Shown here: positions 36,585 to 45,939 of the stretch, in pieces
Position numbering within the stretch: position 1 is the first letter of the stretch
How the letters are laid out: each line of letters begins with the position of its first letter
Assembly (NCBI GenBank): GCA_022564295.1
Contig: JADFLR010000007.1
Span: forward strand, 89,151-153,150
Direction: 5' to 3'
DNA: 64,000 nt
From: Bacteroidota bacterium
GTDB lineage: Bacteria; Bacteroidota; Ignavibacteria; Ignavibacteriales; Ignavibacteriaceae
The notes under the pieces: generated by a model
The model's database searches: none
What the model saw: only the letters and a program-made list of their open reading frames with translations
Told to the model about the DNA's origin: nothing
Made by a program: the position numbers and the translations under genes

Positions 36585-37058
36585 TTAAACGTACAAATTA
36601 TTAATTCTTTCAGCATAGTTGCCCACCAAAAGATCCACATCTTCTTCTTTTCCCAACAGATCCTGGAGAGTGATCTGAATTAATATATCATCAATCATTC
36701 TTTGAATTGTTTTCCAGAGTGAACGGATACTGCAATCAATTGAGTTAGTGCAAATAGTTTCGATGCCTGCATGCAAATCACAAAAATCAGATTCATAAAG
36801 CTTTCCACCTAATGCAATCATTACATCATTCACAACTATTTCTTTTGGTGGCTTGGTTAATTTGTAACCACCTGTTTGCCCGCGAGCGCTTTCAATGAAA
36901 CCGGCTAATCTTAAAATTCTTAGTATCTTTCCGGCATTTGCAATTGAGATTCCCTCTAATTCGCTGACTTCGGGAATAGTTAATCCATGTGAAGAATCAC
37001 TTTTGGCAATTCTCAACAACAATCTCATTCCAAATTCTTCTTGTGCACTAAATTTCAT
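36585..37058 (-). CDS. Rrf2/IscR-family transcription regulator with three Cys
   Basis: 157 residues. Winged-helix domain at about 1-70 with recognition region RGQTGGYKL (59-66), as in IscR, NsrR and CymR. Cys93, Cys103 and Cys109 form a C-x9-C-x5-C set, wider than the C-x5-C-x5-C of E. coli IscR, followed by hydrophobic/charged helices. An Fe-S ligand role is inferred. Being flanked by the suf operon and the cysteine synthase-rhodanese gene, it may sense Fe-S or cysteine status. A 237-bp gap upstream holds REP-like repeats. Confidence 0.92.
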   Translation of the reverse strand: MKFSAQEEFGMRLLLRIAKSDSSHGLTIPEVSELEGISIANAGKILRILRLAGFIESARGQTGGYKLTKPPKEIVVNDVMIALGGKLYESDFCDLHAGIETICTNSIDCSIRSLWKTIQRMIDDILIQITLQDLLGKEEDVDLLVGNYAERINNLYV

Positions 37059-37178
37059 TTTTAATTTACATTATCCTTTTTATGTGTTATTCCGGACATG
37101 AGAGTCTATTGCGGAACTAATTTTTATCAATCTGAATCAGGCAGTTGCTGGATGAAGAGTCTCAATTATTCAAAAAAA

Positions 37179-37289
37179 GATTCTTCATTCCACTGTGCTC
37201 CATTCAGAATGACATTTCAGCTTGTGCAACACAGACATGATCCGGCATATATTCGTAGAATTTATTAGATTCCGTGTCAAGCACGGAAT
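37179..37289. repeat. Two REP-like palindromes upstream of the Rrf2 gene
   Basis: First: ATTCT...AGAAT with TGACAT at its outer edge (37180-37215). Second: ATTCCGTG (37269-37276), loop TCAAG, CACGGAAT (37282-37289), a perfect 8-bp stem. Both resemble the GATTCC-palindrome-GGAATGAC elements found at 42196-42266. They separate rrf2 from the end of the suf operon and end seven bases before the bacilliredoxin stop. Confidence 0.6.
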
Positions 37290-37295
37290 TACAAC

Positions 37296-37829
37296 TTATC
37301 CATTAAACAGCGGTATCTTAGATCCGCAAGAAACTGCGTGGTTTACTTCTGTAAAATTTTCCGACGAGATTGACGGACCTTTATTTGAACAATACTGATT
37401 GAATATTTCTTTCCATTCATTTGCAATCTCTTCTGCTGTTCTTCCTTCAATCTGATGCCGCTGCGTAAAGTGAAGAACCTTACCATCCTTAAAAAGAGCA
37501 ATACTTGGAGATGAGGGAGGAAAACCATCAAGCTGCAGTCTTATTCTGTCAACAGCATCTTTTTCCTGTCCAGCAAAACCTGTATAAATTTTATCGGGAA
37601 TAGTCTCATTTTGTAATGCAAGTGATATTCCGGGTCTGGCACTGCCGGCAGCACATCCGCACACAGAATTGATAATAACTAAAGCTGTTTTATTGTCTTC
37701 TACATCAATTGCTTCTTCAACATCCTTTGCTGTAAGAAGTTCGGAAAACCCAACAGCTATTAATGCATCCCGCATTGGCTGTACCGAATTCTGATTGTAC
37801 ATTGGGTCTCTTGAAACTATGTTAAACAT
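37296..37829 (-). CDS. Bacilliredoxin, BrxA/BrxB family
   Basis: 177 residues. CGC active site (Cys57-Gly-Cys59) in INSVCGCAAGSARPG, plus the family's FPPSSPSIALFKDGKVLHFTQRHQIEGR. Bacilliredoxins remove bacillithiol from proteins. The last 25 residues (from about 152, including a further CGS) go beyond the usual BrxA/B length of about 145. It is last of the suf gene group, 56 bp after the SufT-like gene. Whether this organism makes bacillithiol is not shown here. Confidence 0.92.
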   Translation of the reverse strand: MFNIVSRDPMYNQNSVQPMRDALIAVGFSELLTAKDVEEAIDVEDNKTALVIINSVCGCAAGSARPGISLALQNETIPDKIYTGFAGQEKDAVDRIRLQLDGFPPSSPSIALFKDGKVLHFTQRHQIEGRTAEEIANEWKEIFNQYCSNKGPSISSENFTEVNHAVSCGSKIPLFNG

Positions 37830-37885
37830 TTTTTACTCCTTATAGTTTTATATTTTAAAAATTCTTTGATAATCCTCTAATGTAA

Positions 37886-38218
37886 TTAATACATGCCAAG
37901 TTTAACCTTTGCAGCATCCGACATCATGTCTTTATCCCACGGTGGTGACCAAACGATATCGACTTTTGCATCTTTTACTCCTTCAACCGCCATTACTTTC
38001 ATTTCTACTTCGGGCGGTAATGTTCCGGCAACGGGGCAAGCGGGCGAAGTTAAAGTCATCTTGATATTTACATTTGCGTCATCGTCAAACGCAATTTCGT
38101 ATATCAATCCAAGTTCGAAAATATCTACGGGGATTTCCGGATCGTAAATGGTTTGTAGAACTGAAATTATTCTTTCTTCCAGTTCCTGCTTATTTATTAC
38201 TTTTTTTGTTTCTTCCAT
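37886..38218 (-). CDS. sufT: SufT-like MIP18-family (DUF59) Fe-S assembly protein
   Basis: 110 residues, one MIP18 domain: YDPEIPVDIFELGLIYEI and MTLTSPACPVAGTLP (the conserved Cys in TSPACP), and VWSPPWDKDMMSD. Such proteins help deliver Fe-S clusters. Its place after sufU (109-bp gap, no gene in it) supports a suf role; the symbol is by position and fold. Confidence 0.9.
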   Translation of the reverse strand: MEETKKVINKQELEERIISVLQTIYDPEIPVDIFELGLIYEIAFDDDANVNIKMTLTSPACPVAGTLPPEVEMKVMAVEGVKDAKVDIVWSPPWDKDMMSDAAKVKLGMY

Positions 38219-38327
38219 GATCGTTTAATTTATTATTGAATCGTACATAAATATATTTTGTTAAAGCTTTTTTAAACAGACCTTTATCGTTTATTTATCC
38301 ATTGTTTACCATTCATCAAGCAGTCAT

Positions 38328-38783
38328 TCATTCAGTCGTTACTTTCGTAGTTTCTTTTTTTAATGCTGATTTCATTGTATGCCAGGCAAGCGAGGCACAT
38401 TTTACTCTTACCGGAAATTCTTGTACACCTGCAAACACGCCTAATTTACCTAATTCAGAAAGATCAGGATCATCGCCAAGTTTACCTGTCACTAGAGCAT
38501 GAAAATTCCCAAATAATTTTTCAACTTCTTCAACTGTCTTGCCTTTTATCATCGAAGTCATTAATGATGCAGAAGCTTTTGAAATTGCACAGCCCGAACC
38601 CTGAAATGAAACATCTTTTATGATATCAGCTACAACATGAAGATAAATATGAAGCGTATCACCGCATAAAGGATTATATCCGTCTGCTTCCTGTGTTGGA
38701 TTATCCATCACACGGAAATTTCTCGGGCTTTTATTGTGATCTAAAATCACCTGCTGATAAAGTTCTCTAAGTTCCAGATCCAT
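38328..38783 (-). CDS. sufU: Fe-S assembly scaffold / sulfur acceptor SufU
   Basis: 151 residues. Ligand set Cys40, Asp42 (PLCGD), Cys65 (GSGCA) and Cys129 (VKCAS). A SufU-type insertion of about 20 residues separates the second and third Cys, as in the Zn-bound sulfur-transfer SufU of Bacillus rather than IscU. It follows sufS with TAATG overlap, and so accepts sulfur from SufS. Confidence 0.94.
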   Translation of the reverse strand: MDLELRELYQQVILDHNKSPRNFRVMDNPTQEADGYNPLCGDTLHIYLHVVADIIKDVSFQGSGCAISKASASLMTSMIKGKTVEEVEKLFGNFHALVTGKLGDDPDLSELGKLGVFAGVQEFPVRVKCASLAWHTMKSALKKETTKVTTE

Positions 38784-40042
38784 TAACCAAACACCTCTAT
38801 AATTTTTCTTAAACCGTTAACCAGAGTGTTAATTTCTTCTTTCGTATTATACATTGCAAATGAAGCCCTGGAAGTTGCAGGAATATTATAACGATCCATT
38901 ACCGGCTGAGTGCAGTGATGTCCCGTTCTAATTGCAACTCCTTCAAAATCTAAAAATGTTCCTATATCATGCGGATGAACATCATCCAAAACAAAAGAGA
39001 GCACGCTAACTTTTTCTTTAGCTGTTCCAATAATCTTCAACCCGGGAATATCAGCGACAGCTTCGGTTGCATAATCGAGTAAATATTTTTCGTGCAGTGC
39101 TATATTTTCAAGTCCAACCTGAGATATATAATCGATAGCTTCACCCAAACCGATTGCTCCTGCTATATTAGGAGTACCCGCTTCAAACTTATATGGAAGT
39201 TCATTATAAGTTGTTCTCTCAAAAGTAACAGTTTCAATCATATCCCCGCCTCCCTGGAATGGCGGCATTGATTCCAGGAGATTTATTTTTCCGTACAGAA
39301 TACCAATTCCAGTCGGTCCGTACATTTTGTGGCCCGAAAAAACAAGGAAATCACAATCAAGTTCCTGCACATCAATAGGGGTGTGATGAACTGCCTGAGC
39401 AGCATCTAACAAAACAGGAATGTTATTTTGATGAGCCAAATCAATAATATTTTTAACAGGATTTACAGTTCCGAGAGAATTAGAAACATAAACAACAGAG
39501 ATAAACTTAGTTTTGTGTGTAATCAGTTTTTCAAACTCTTCAAAAATAATTTCGCCTTCATCGTTAATAGGGATAACTTTAAGCTTCGCCCCTTTTTCTT
39601 CGCATATCATTTGCCATGGAACTATGTTTGAATGATGTTCCATTTGAGAAATAATTACTTCATCACCTTCCTGAAAATTTGCTCTTCCGTATGATTGAGT
39701 AACGAGGTTAATTGATTCGGTAGTTCCGCGTGTAAAGATTATTTCATTTTTGCCAAGAGCATTTATGAAACTTTTTACTTTTATCCTTGCACTTTCGTAT
39801 GCCTCTGTTGAAACCTGGCTTAAAGCATGAACTCCGCGATGAATATTGGAGTTCATCGAAGAATAGTATTCCTGTGTTTTTTTAATTACGCTTATAGGTT
39901 TCTGAGAGGTGGCAGCATTATCTAAATAAATAAGTTGTTTACCGTGTACTTTGGTTTGAAGTATCGGAAAATCATTTCTTATTTTTTCCACATCGTAAAG
40001 TGTGGAGTTAGGGATTACTGATATTATTTCTTTTGAGCTCAT
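38783..40042 (-). CDS. sufS: Cysteine desulfurase SufS
   Basis: 419 residues, group II cysteine desulfurase. PLP Lys239 (SGHKMYGPTG), catalytic Cys377 in RTGHHCTQP, and cofactor contacts SQMEHHSNIVPW. It takes sulfur from Cys to form a persulfide handed to SufU. Eight bp separate it from the sufD end, so it is coupled to sufD and sufU. Confidence 0.96.
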   Translation of the reverse strand: MSSKEIISVIPNSTLYDVEKIRNDFPILQTKVHGKQLIYLDNAATSQKPISVIKKTQEYYSSMNSNIHRGVHALSQVSTEAYESARIKVKSFINALGKNEIIFTRGTTESINLVTQSYGRANFQEGDEVIISQMEHHSNIVPWQMICEEKGAKLKVIPINDEGEIIFEEFEKLITHKTKFISVVYVSNSLGTVNPVKNIIDLAHQNNIPVLLDAAQAVHHTPIDVQELDCDFLVFSGHKMYGPTGIGILYGKINLLESMPPFQGGGDMIETVTFERTTYNELPYKFEAGTPNIAGAIGLGEAIDYISQVGLENIALHEKYLLDYATEAVADIPGLKIIGTAKEKVSVLSFVLDDVHPHDIGTFLDFEGVAIRTGHHCTQPVMDRYNIPATSRASFAMYNTKEEINTLVNGLRKIIEVFG

Positions 40043-40050
40043 TTTATATT

Positions 40051-41367
40051 TTACTGGTTAAACCGTTTTGATAAAATATCTTCTAAATAATTTCTAACAG
40101 AATCTATTTTCATCGATTTTATAACATCACTTGCAAAAGCATGAATTAGTATTGCATTAGCAGCTTTCTCTCCAATCCCGCGGGATTTAAGATAAAACTT
40201 GGCTTCTTCATCTATCTGCCCAATGGTTGCACCGTGTGAACATTTTACATCATCCGCAAAAATTTCCAATTGCGGCTTAGTGTTTACAAGTGCGTTATTC
40301 GATAAAAGGATGTTATTATTTTTCTGGAAAGCATTTGTTTTTTGTGCATCCTGTCTTACAAGTACCTTCCCGTTAAAAACACCTCTTGAACTATCATCAA
40401 GAATGCCTTTGTAATGTTCGTGGCTGTTGCAAAGCGGAGTGGCATGATCAATCAAAGTATGTGCATCAAACAGTTGTTTATCTTCAAGCAGAAACAATCC
40501 GTTAAGCGTGCATTCTCCGCCCTCACCATTAAAATGTGCATTAATATCATTGCGCGTTATTACTCCGCCGGTAGAGATTGAGTGAGAAGTAAAATTACTG
40601 CTTCGTTTCTGATCGATTTCTACTCTTGCAATATGAAATGCGTTTTTACTTTCTTCTTGAAGTTTATAGTGATCAATAATGGCATTTTCTTCTGCTACTA
40701 TTTCAGTTACTGCATTGGTAAAATAGATATTGTCGTTTTCAGAAACAAAATGTTCGATTATTGTTACCTGAGAATTTTTAGACGCAATAAATAAATTTCT
40801 CGGTTGGATGATGATCTTCTTTTCAGATGCAGTAGTAATAAAAATAATATGGATCGGGTCCTCAACTATTTTGCTATCCGGCACATAAACGAAAGCACCA
40901 TCTTTTGTAAAAGCAGTGCTAAGAGCAGTAAATATTTGATTACTGTACGAAGCATATTTACCGAAATATTTATCAATAATTTCCGGATTGTTTTTCATAG
41001 CATCTGAAATACTCCCGACAATAGTACCTTCGGGAAGATTGAGGAGTTTTGAATTCTTTTCAGAAAACTTTCCGTTTACAAAAATCAGAATGTTAGATTC
41101 AATCTCATTAAGTAAAAATTTATTCACCAATTCATCGGAAATTTTAAAATCTTCTGAAGGTAATGTGAAATTATATTTTAACAGTGGTGAGATATTTGTA
41201 AAACGCCATTCTTCATCCTTTACTGTAGGAAATGAAAGCTCATTGAAATTTTTAAATGCTTCTTTTCTTACACGATGAAGTAGGGGAGTATTTTCTCCGT
41301 TCAAGCTCTCTTCAAAAGCATTAAAATTTTTAATGAACCACTCTTTAAATTCTATTATATTATCCAT
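40051..41367 (-). CDS. sufD: Fe-S cluster assembly protein SufD
   Basis: 438 residues. N-terminal helices are followed by the right-handed beta-helix SufBD core (about 160-410) with the family's C-terminal part (CSHGATIGQIDEEAKFYLKSRGI). It partners SufB and SufC. At 38-bp spacing after sufC. Confidence 0.95.
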   Translation of the reverse strand: MDNIIEFKEWFIKNFNAFEESLNGENTPLLHRVRKEAFKNFNELSFPTVKDEEWRFTNISPLLKYNFTLPSEDFKISDELVNKFLLNEIESNILIFVNGKFSEKNSKLLNLPEGTIVGSISDAMKNNPEIIDKYFGKYASYSNQIFTALSTAFTKDGAFVYVPDSKIVEDPIHIIFITTASEKKIIIQPRNLFIASKNSQVTIIEHFVSENDNIYFTNAVTEIVAEENAIIDHYKLQEESKNAFHIARVEIDQKRSSNFTSHSISTGGVITRNDINAHFNGEGGECTLNGLFLLEDKQLFDAHTLIDHATPLCNSHEHYKGILDDSSRGVFNGKVLVRQDAQKTNAFQKNNNILLSNNALVNTKPQLEIFADDVKCSHGATIGQIDEEAKFYLKSRGIGEKAANAILIHAFASDVIKSMKIDSVRNYLEDILSKRFNQ

Positions 41368-41404
41368 CCGTCTAATCTCCGTTGAATGATTTTTTATTCT
41401 TTGC

Positions 41405-42169
41405 TTATCCTGTTACAACTTTTTCTTCACCGTTCTTTAACCACTCGTAACCTTTTTCCTCCAATTCAAAAGCTAACTCTTTTCCGCCCGATTTAACAAT
41501 TTTTCCGTCGTAAAGAACATGTACAAAATCTGGGATGATGTAGTCTAACAATCTTTGGTAATGAGTTACAATTATTGTTGCATTGTCTTTCGATTTTAAT
41601 TTATTCACTCCGTTTGCAACAACTTTTAATGCATCAATATCTAATCCCGAATCGGTTTCATCGAGTATTGCAAGTTTTGGGTTTAACACCGCCATCTGAA
41701 AAATTTCATTTCGTTTTTTCTCACCGCCGGAGAACCCTTCATTAACAGATCTTTTTAAAAATGATTCATCGAGGTCAACAAGTTTCATTTTATCTTTTAT
41801 CAGGTTAAGAAAATCTATTGCATCAAGTTCTTCTTCATCATGAAATTTTCTTATTTCATTCAGCGCGGTTTTGAGAAGATTAACATTACTTACGCCGGGA
41901 ATTTCAACAGGGTATTGAAATGCAAGAAATAATCCTTTTCTTGCTCTGTCCTCGGGTGAAAGTTCCAATAAGTTTTCACCATTGTAAAACACTTCACCAT
42001 CAGTCACTACATATTCTTCCCTTCCAGCAAGAGCCTGAGCTAATGTACTTTTCCCGGAACCATTTGGTCCCATAATTGCGTGAATTTCTCCAGCATTTAT
42101 GGTTAAGTTTATTCCCTTTAGAATTTTATTTCCGTTAATACTTACGTGTAGATTTTTAACTTCTAACAT
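41405..42169 (-). CDS. sufC: Fe-S assembly ATPase SufC
   Basis: 254 residues. ABC ATPase: Walker A GPNGSGKST (34-42), signature FSGGEKKRNE (in place of LSGGQ), Walker B LAILDETDSGLD. Drives the SufBCD scaffold. A 107-bp gap with a REP-like pair separates it from sufB. Confidence 0.97.
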   Translation of the reverse strand: MLEVKNLHVSINGNKILKGINLTINAGEIHAIMGPNGSGKSTLAQALAGREEYVVTDGEVFYNGENLLELSPEDRARKGLFLAFQYPVEIPGVSNVNLLKTALNEIRKFHDEEELDAIDFLNLIKDKMKLVDLDESFLKRSVNEGFSGGEKKRNEIFQMAVLNPKLAILDETDSGLDIDALKVVANGVNKLKSKDNATIIVTHYQRLLDYIIPDFVHVLYDGKIVKSGGKELAFELEEKGYEWLKNGEEKVVTG

Positions 42170-42195
42170 TTTATTCCTTTATGTTTTCCATTAGT

Positions 42196-42266
42196 GTCAA
42201 ACTGAACTTGTTTCAGCTTCCTTTTTCTTATTTATAAATTAGATTCCGAACCAAGTTCGGAATGAC
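42196..42266. repeat. REP-like palindrome pair inside the suf operon
   Basis: GTCAAACTGAACTTGTTTCAG forms a small hairpin (CTGAA/TTCAG), and ATTCCGAAC (42243-42251) pairs over 9 bp with GTTCGGAAT (42255-42263), ending GAC. The two are inverted with GTCA-type ends outward. They lie between the sufC start and the sufB stop. Confidence 0.65.
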
Positions 42267-42276
42267 ATATAAAAAA

Positions 42277-43725
42277 TTATCCAACACTACCTTCGAGACT
42301 GATGCCGAGCAATTTCTGTGCTTCAACTGCAAACTCCATCGGGAGTTCAGCCAAAACTTCTTTTACATAACCGTTAACAATCAAACCGATTGCGTTTTCA
42401 GTATCAATTCCTCTTTGATTTAAATAGAAGATCTGATCTTCACCAATTTTTGAGGTAGTTGCTTCGTGTTCAATTTGTGCTGATGAATTATTTATCTCTA
42501 AATACGGAAAAGTATGAGCTCCGCATTTATCACCAATCAAAAGTGAATCACACTGGGAAAAATTTCTTGCATTTTCTGCTTTCCTGGAAACCTTAACCAA
42601 ACCGCGGTAACTGTTTTGACTTTTTCCAGCAGAAATACCTTTTGAAATGATTGTACTGCTTGTATTTTTTCCCAGGTGGATCATCTTCGTTCCCGTATCT
42701 GCCTGCTGATGATTATTTGTTAATGCAACTGAATAAAATTCGCCAACAGAATTATCACCTTGTAAAATACAGCTTGGATATTTCCATGTAATTGCAGAGC
42801 CCGTTTCAACTTGTGTCCAGGAAATTTTCGAGTTTACACCCCTGCAGGCACCACGTTTAGTCACGAAGTTAAATATACCGCCTTTTCCATCCTTATCGCC
42901 GGGATACCAGTTTTGCACGGTGGAATATTTTATTTGCGCATTATCTAAAGTGATAAGTTCCACAACCGCAGCATGAAGCTGATTTTCATCTCTCTTCGGT
43001 GCAGTACATCCTTCAAGGTAACTTACGTAAGCGCCTTCATCTGCAATAATTAATGTGCGTTCAAACTGACCTGTGTTTGCAGCATTTATCCTAAAGTAAG
43101 TTGATAACTCCATCGGGCATCGGACGCCTTTGGGAATATAAACAAACGAACCATCGCTGAACACTGCAGAGTTAAGTGTTGCAAAAAAATTATCGGTATA
43201 TGGAACAACACTGCCAAGATATTTTTTTATTAAATCGGGATGCTCTTTTACGGCTTCAGAAAACGGAGAAAAAATTATTCCCAATTCTTCCAGACTCTTC
43301 TTAAAAGTTGTTGCCACCGAAACACTATCAAAAACAGCATCAACAGCAACGCCTGTTAAACGTTTCTGTTCATCTAATGAAATACCTAACTTTTTGTAAG
43401 TATCCAATAATTCGGGATCAACTTCATCAAGACTGTTAAGTTTTTGCTGTTTTTTTGGAGCTGAGTAGTAAATTATTTCCTGGTAATCAATCTCAGGGTA
43501 TTTTACATTCGGCCAATGAGGTTCTTTCATTGTTAACCAATGCCGGTATGCTTTCAGCCGCCACTCAAGCATAAATTCCGGTTCATCTTTAATTTCTGAA
43601 ATCTGCCGGATTATATCTTCGCTCAATCCTTTTGGAAGACTGTAAGATTCAATATCGGTTGTAAAGCCGTATTTATACTCTTGATTGGCTAATTCTTCGA
43701 TTTTCTTTACTTCTGTGTTATCCAT
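42277..43725 (-). CDS. sufB: Fe-S cluster assembly protein SufB
   Basis: 482 residues, the usual length. SufBD core with [42 protein letters not shown], and the C-terminal [20 protein letters not shown] that contains conserved Cys. It starts the suf operon and is the main scaffold subunit. Confidence 0.97.
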   Translation of the reverse strand: MDNTEVKKIEELANQEYKYGFTTDIESYSLPKGLSEDIIRQISEIKDEPEFMLEWRLKAYRHWLTMKEPHWPNVKYPEIDYQEIIYYSAPKKQQKLNSLDEVDPELLDTYKKLGISLDEQKRLTGVAVDAVFDSVSVATTFKKSLEELGIIFSPFSEAVKEHPDLIKKYLGSVVPYTDNFFATLNSAVFSDGSFVYIPKGVRCPMELSTYFRINAANTGQFERTLIIADEGAYVSYLEGCTAPKRDENQLHAAVVELITLDNAQIKYSTVQNWYPGDKDGKGGIFNFVTKRGACRGVNSKISWTQVETGSAITWKYPSCILQGDNSVGEFYSVALTNNHQQADTGTKMIHLGKNTSSTIISKGISAGKSQNSYRGLVKVSRKAENARNFSQCDSLLIGDKCGAHTFPYLEINNSSAQIEHEATTSKIGEDQIFYLNQRGIDTENAIGLIVNGYVKEVLAELPMEFAVEAQKLLGISLEGSVG

Positions 43726-43778
43726 TGTTACTCCTGAACATTAAATCAGATATACTATTTGTTAAAATCTTTAATATT

Positions 43779-43809
43779 CAAAACTACATAATCTATACAA
43801 AAAAGTCAA
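43779..43809 (-). promoter_or_regulatory. suf operon promoter
   Basis: On the minus strand, TTGACT (43809-43804, TTG at 43809-43807), 20 bp, TAGTTTTG (43786-43779), a full match to the Bacteroidota -7 TAnnTTTG. It is 53 bp before the sufB ATG. The remaining 43726-43934 gap between the divergent genes has a small GGGG/CCCC hairpin near 43857-43870 and nothing else recognisable. Confidence 0.65.
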
Positions 43810-43934
43810 GATAAAATAACGTATTCGAACCGGATTTGTATAATAATATTAAAGTTGGGGTAATTCCCCCTAAATTGTATTTCAGAAAAGATTAGGTTAA
43901 TTTTGAAGACAATTTTTTATAAACGGAAAATAAA

Positions 43935-45044
43935 TTGGAATCAAAAGATAAATTTTACAAAAAATCGAATACGAGTATCCAGGTAAATCAAAAGAAAGAT
44001 AAATTAGATAGTACACCGCAGAATAAAAAATCCGGTGGGCGAAGATATTACGGGAGTAGAAGAAGATTTTATAGCAAGAACAAGCGAGAAGGAACTGATA
44101 GCCCGAGATTTAAGACTTCATTTAAGAAAATTTCCATTGTCATTCCGCTTTTCAATGAAGAGGAATCAATTTATCCGCTGATCAATGAGATTAAGAAGGT
44201 GATGAATGCCATGGGAATGCAATTCGAAGTTATTTTTATTGATGATGGAAGCGACGATCTTTCTCTAAAAAAAATAAAAGATATTTGTAGAACAGATAAA
44301 CGATTTAAGTATATAAGTTTCAGAAAAAATTATGGAAAATCAGCAGCACTGCAAATGGGCTTTAAACAAATTTCCGGCGATGCGGTTATTACCATGGATG
44401 CTGATCTGCAGGATGATCCGAAAGAAATTCCCAACCTGCTGAATAAATTAGATGAAGGTTACGATCTCTGTTCAGGCTGGAAAAAGAAAAGACAGGATCC
44501 GATAATTAAAAAATTCTCTTCAAGGTTTTTTAATTTTGTAACACGAATTTTGACAGGAATAAAGATACATGATTTTAACTGCGGGTTAAAAGCTTATAGA
44601 AAAGATGTTGTAAAAAACTTGAATGTTCATGGGGAATTACATCGTTACTTACCTGTGCTTGCAAGATGGCAGGGTTTTACAATAACTGAAATTCCCGTTA
44701 AGCACTATCCAAGGCGTTACGGCAAAACCAAATACGGTATCTCAAGATATTTCAAAGGTTTTATCGATTTGATAACAGTTATTTTTTCTACGCGTTATAT
44801 AAAAAGACCTTTACACTTTTTTGGTTTTTTTGGCGCCGCAGCATTTTTTGTTGGTATAATAATTCTTGGTTATTTAACTATGTTGTGGATACAAGGTCAT
44901 TCGTTAAGTAACAGACCAATGTTGTTTCTTGGTATGCTTCTAATAATAGTTGGTGTGCAGTTTTTTGCCGTTGGTTTATTAGGCGAAATGCTTGTTCATA
45001 GTTCGAAGGATGACAGCGAATATGTAATTAAAGAAAAAAGTTAA
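43935..45044 (+). CDS. GT2 polyprenyl-phosphate glycosyltransferase (GtrB/DPM1-like)
   Basis: 369 residues from a TTG; no better start exists before the domain. The first 64 residues are Lys/Arg/Ser-rich with no domain, likely disordered. The GT-A core starts ISIVIPLFNEEES (about 66) and has DDGSDD, metal motif MDADLQDD (Asp155/157) and the YPRRYGKTKYG segment. Two membrane helices at about 292-316 and 328-353. This plan fits transfer of a sugar to a polyprenyl phosphate lipid, used by GT-C enzymes such as those nearby. It starts the surface-glycan region. Confidence 0.88.
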   Translation: MESKDKFYKKSNTSIQVNQKKDKLDSTPQNKKSGGRRYYGSRRRFYSKNKREGTDSPRFKTSFKKISIVIPLFNEEESIYPLINEIKKVMNAMGMQFEVIFIDDGSDDLSLKKIKDICRTDKRFKYISFRKNYGKSAALQMGFKQISGDAVITMDADLQDDPKEIPNLLNKLDEGYDLCSGWKKKRQDPIIKKFSSRFFNFVTRILTGIKIHDFNCGLKAYRKDVVKNLNVHGELHRYLPVLARWQGFTITEIPVKHYPRRYGKTKYGISRYFKGFIDLITVIFSTRYIKRPLHFFGFFGAAAFFVGIIILGYLTMLWIQGHSLSNRPMLFLGMLLIIVGVQFFAVGLLGEMLVHSSKDDSEYVIKEKS

Positions 45045-45097
45045 CCGGTTTGCATTTCTTTTGTATTAATTTATAAAAATCTAACCTCAAACAATCA

Positions 45098-45910
45098 ATG
45101 CATTACGATCCGATTAAAAATGTTTTTGCTGCAATAATAAAAAGATTTCCTTTCCTGCGGATTCTCTTCTATAAAATTTTGGATTTGATGTTTTTACGTT
45201 CATGGTATGTTAGGAGAGAATTGAAGAAGCTAAGAAAAAAGTTTGGCGATAAAGAAATAAGCATTTACGATGCCGGATCAGGTTATGCACAGTACACATA
45301 TTTTATGGCAAAACATCTTAAACCTTGTTCACTTTATTCGGTTGATGTTAAAGAAGATTGGATAGATGAAAGTAAAAAGTTTTTTCAAGCATGCAACATT
45401 AATAATGTTAGCTTTGGTATTGAGGATCTGACAAAAATCAATCACGAAAATAAATTTGATTTAATTGTTTGTGTGGATGTAATGGAACATATTGAAGATG
45501 ATGTGAAAGTATTTCAAAATTATTACCGTGCATTAAAAAGAGATGGTTATCTATTAATTAATACACCCTCTGTTTTTGGCGGCAGCGATGTTCACGATAA
45601 AGATGAAGAATGTTTTATAGGGGAGCATGCAAGAGACGGTTATTCAAAGGAGGATTTTGAATCGAAACTGCATCCGGTTGGGTTCGAAACTTTTCAATCA
45701 ATATACACTTACGGGTTTTGGGGCGATAAAGCATGGAGGTTGGGTATAAAATTTCCGATGATGATGCTTAATATTTCAAAAATATTTTTTATTGTGCTTC
45801 CTTTTTATTATCTGGTAACCTTGCCATTCACTTTTTTAATGATGTATATTGATTATTCAACAACCAATAAAGTTGGTTCAGGAATAAATTTCATCGCGCA
45901 CAAAAATTAA
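45098..45910 (+). CDS. Class I SAM-dependent methyltransferase with C-terminal hydrophobic segment
   Basis: 270 residues. SAM motif I is IYDAGSGYAQYTYFMAKHL, with acidic loop VDVKEDW and motif IV LIVCVDVMEHIEDD. The last 45 residues have hydrophobic runs (FFIVLPFYYLVTLPFTFLMMYI), suggesting membrane association. Probably modifies a lipid-linked glycan or a sugar; substrate unknown. It lies 53 bp after the GT2 gene. Confidence 0.85.
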   Translation: MHYDPIKNVFAAIIKRFPFLRILFYKILDLMFLRSWYVRRELKKLRKKFGDKEISIYDAGSGYAQYTYFMAKHLKPCSLYSVDVKEDWIDESKKFFQACNINNVSFGIEDLTKINHENKFDLIVCVDVMEHIEDDVKVFQNYYRALKRDGYLLINTPSVFGGSDVHDKDEECFIGEHARDGYSKEDFESKLHPVGFETFQSIYTYGFWGDKAWRLGIKFPMMMLNISKIFFIVLPFYYLVTLPFTFLMMYIDYSTTNKVGSGINFIAHKN

Positions 45911-45939
45911 CACATTAGTTTGTTAAAACAGGAGATTAC

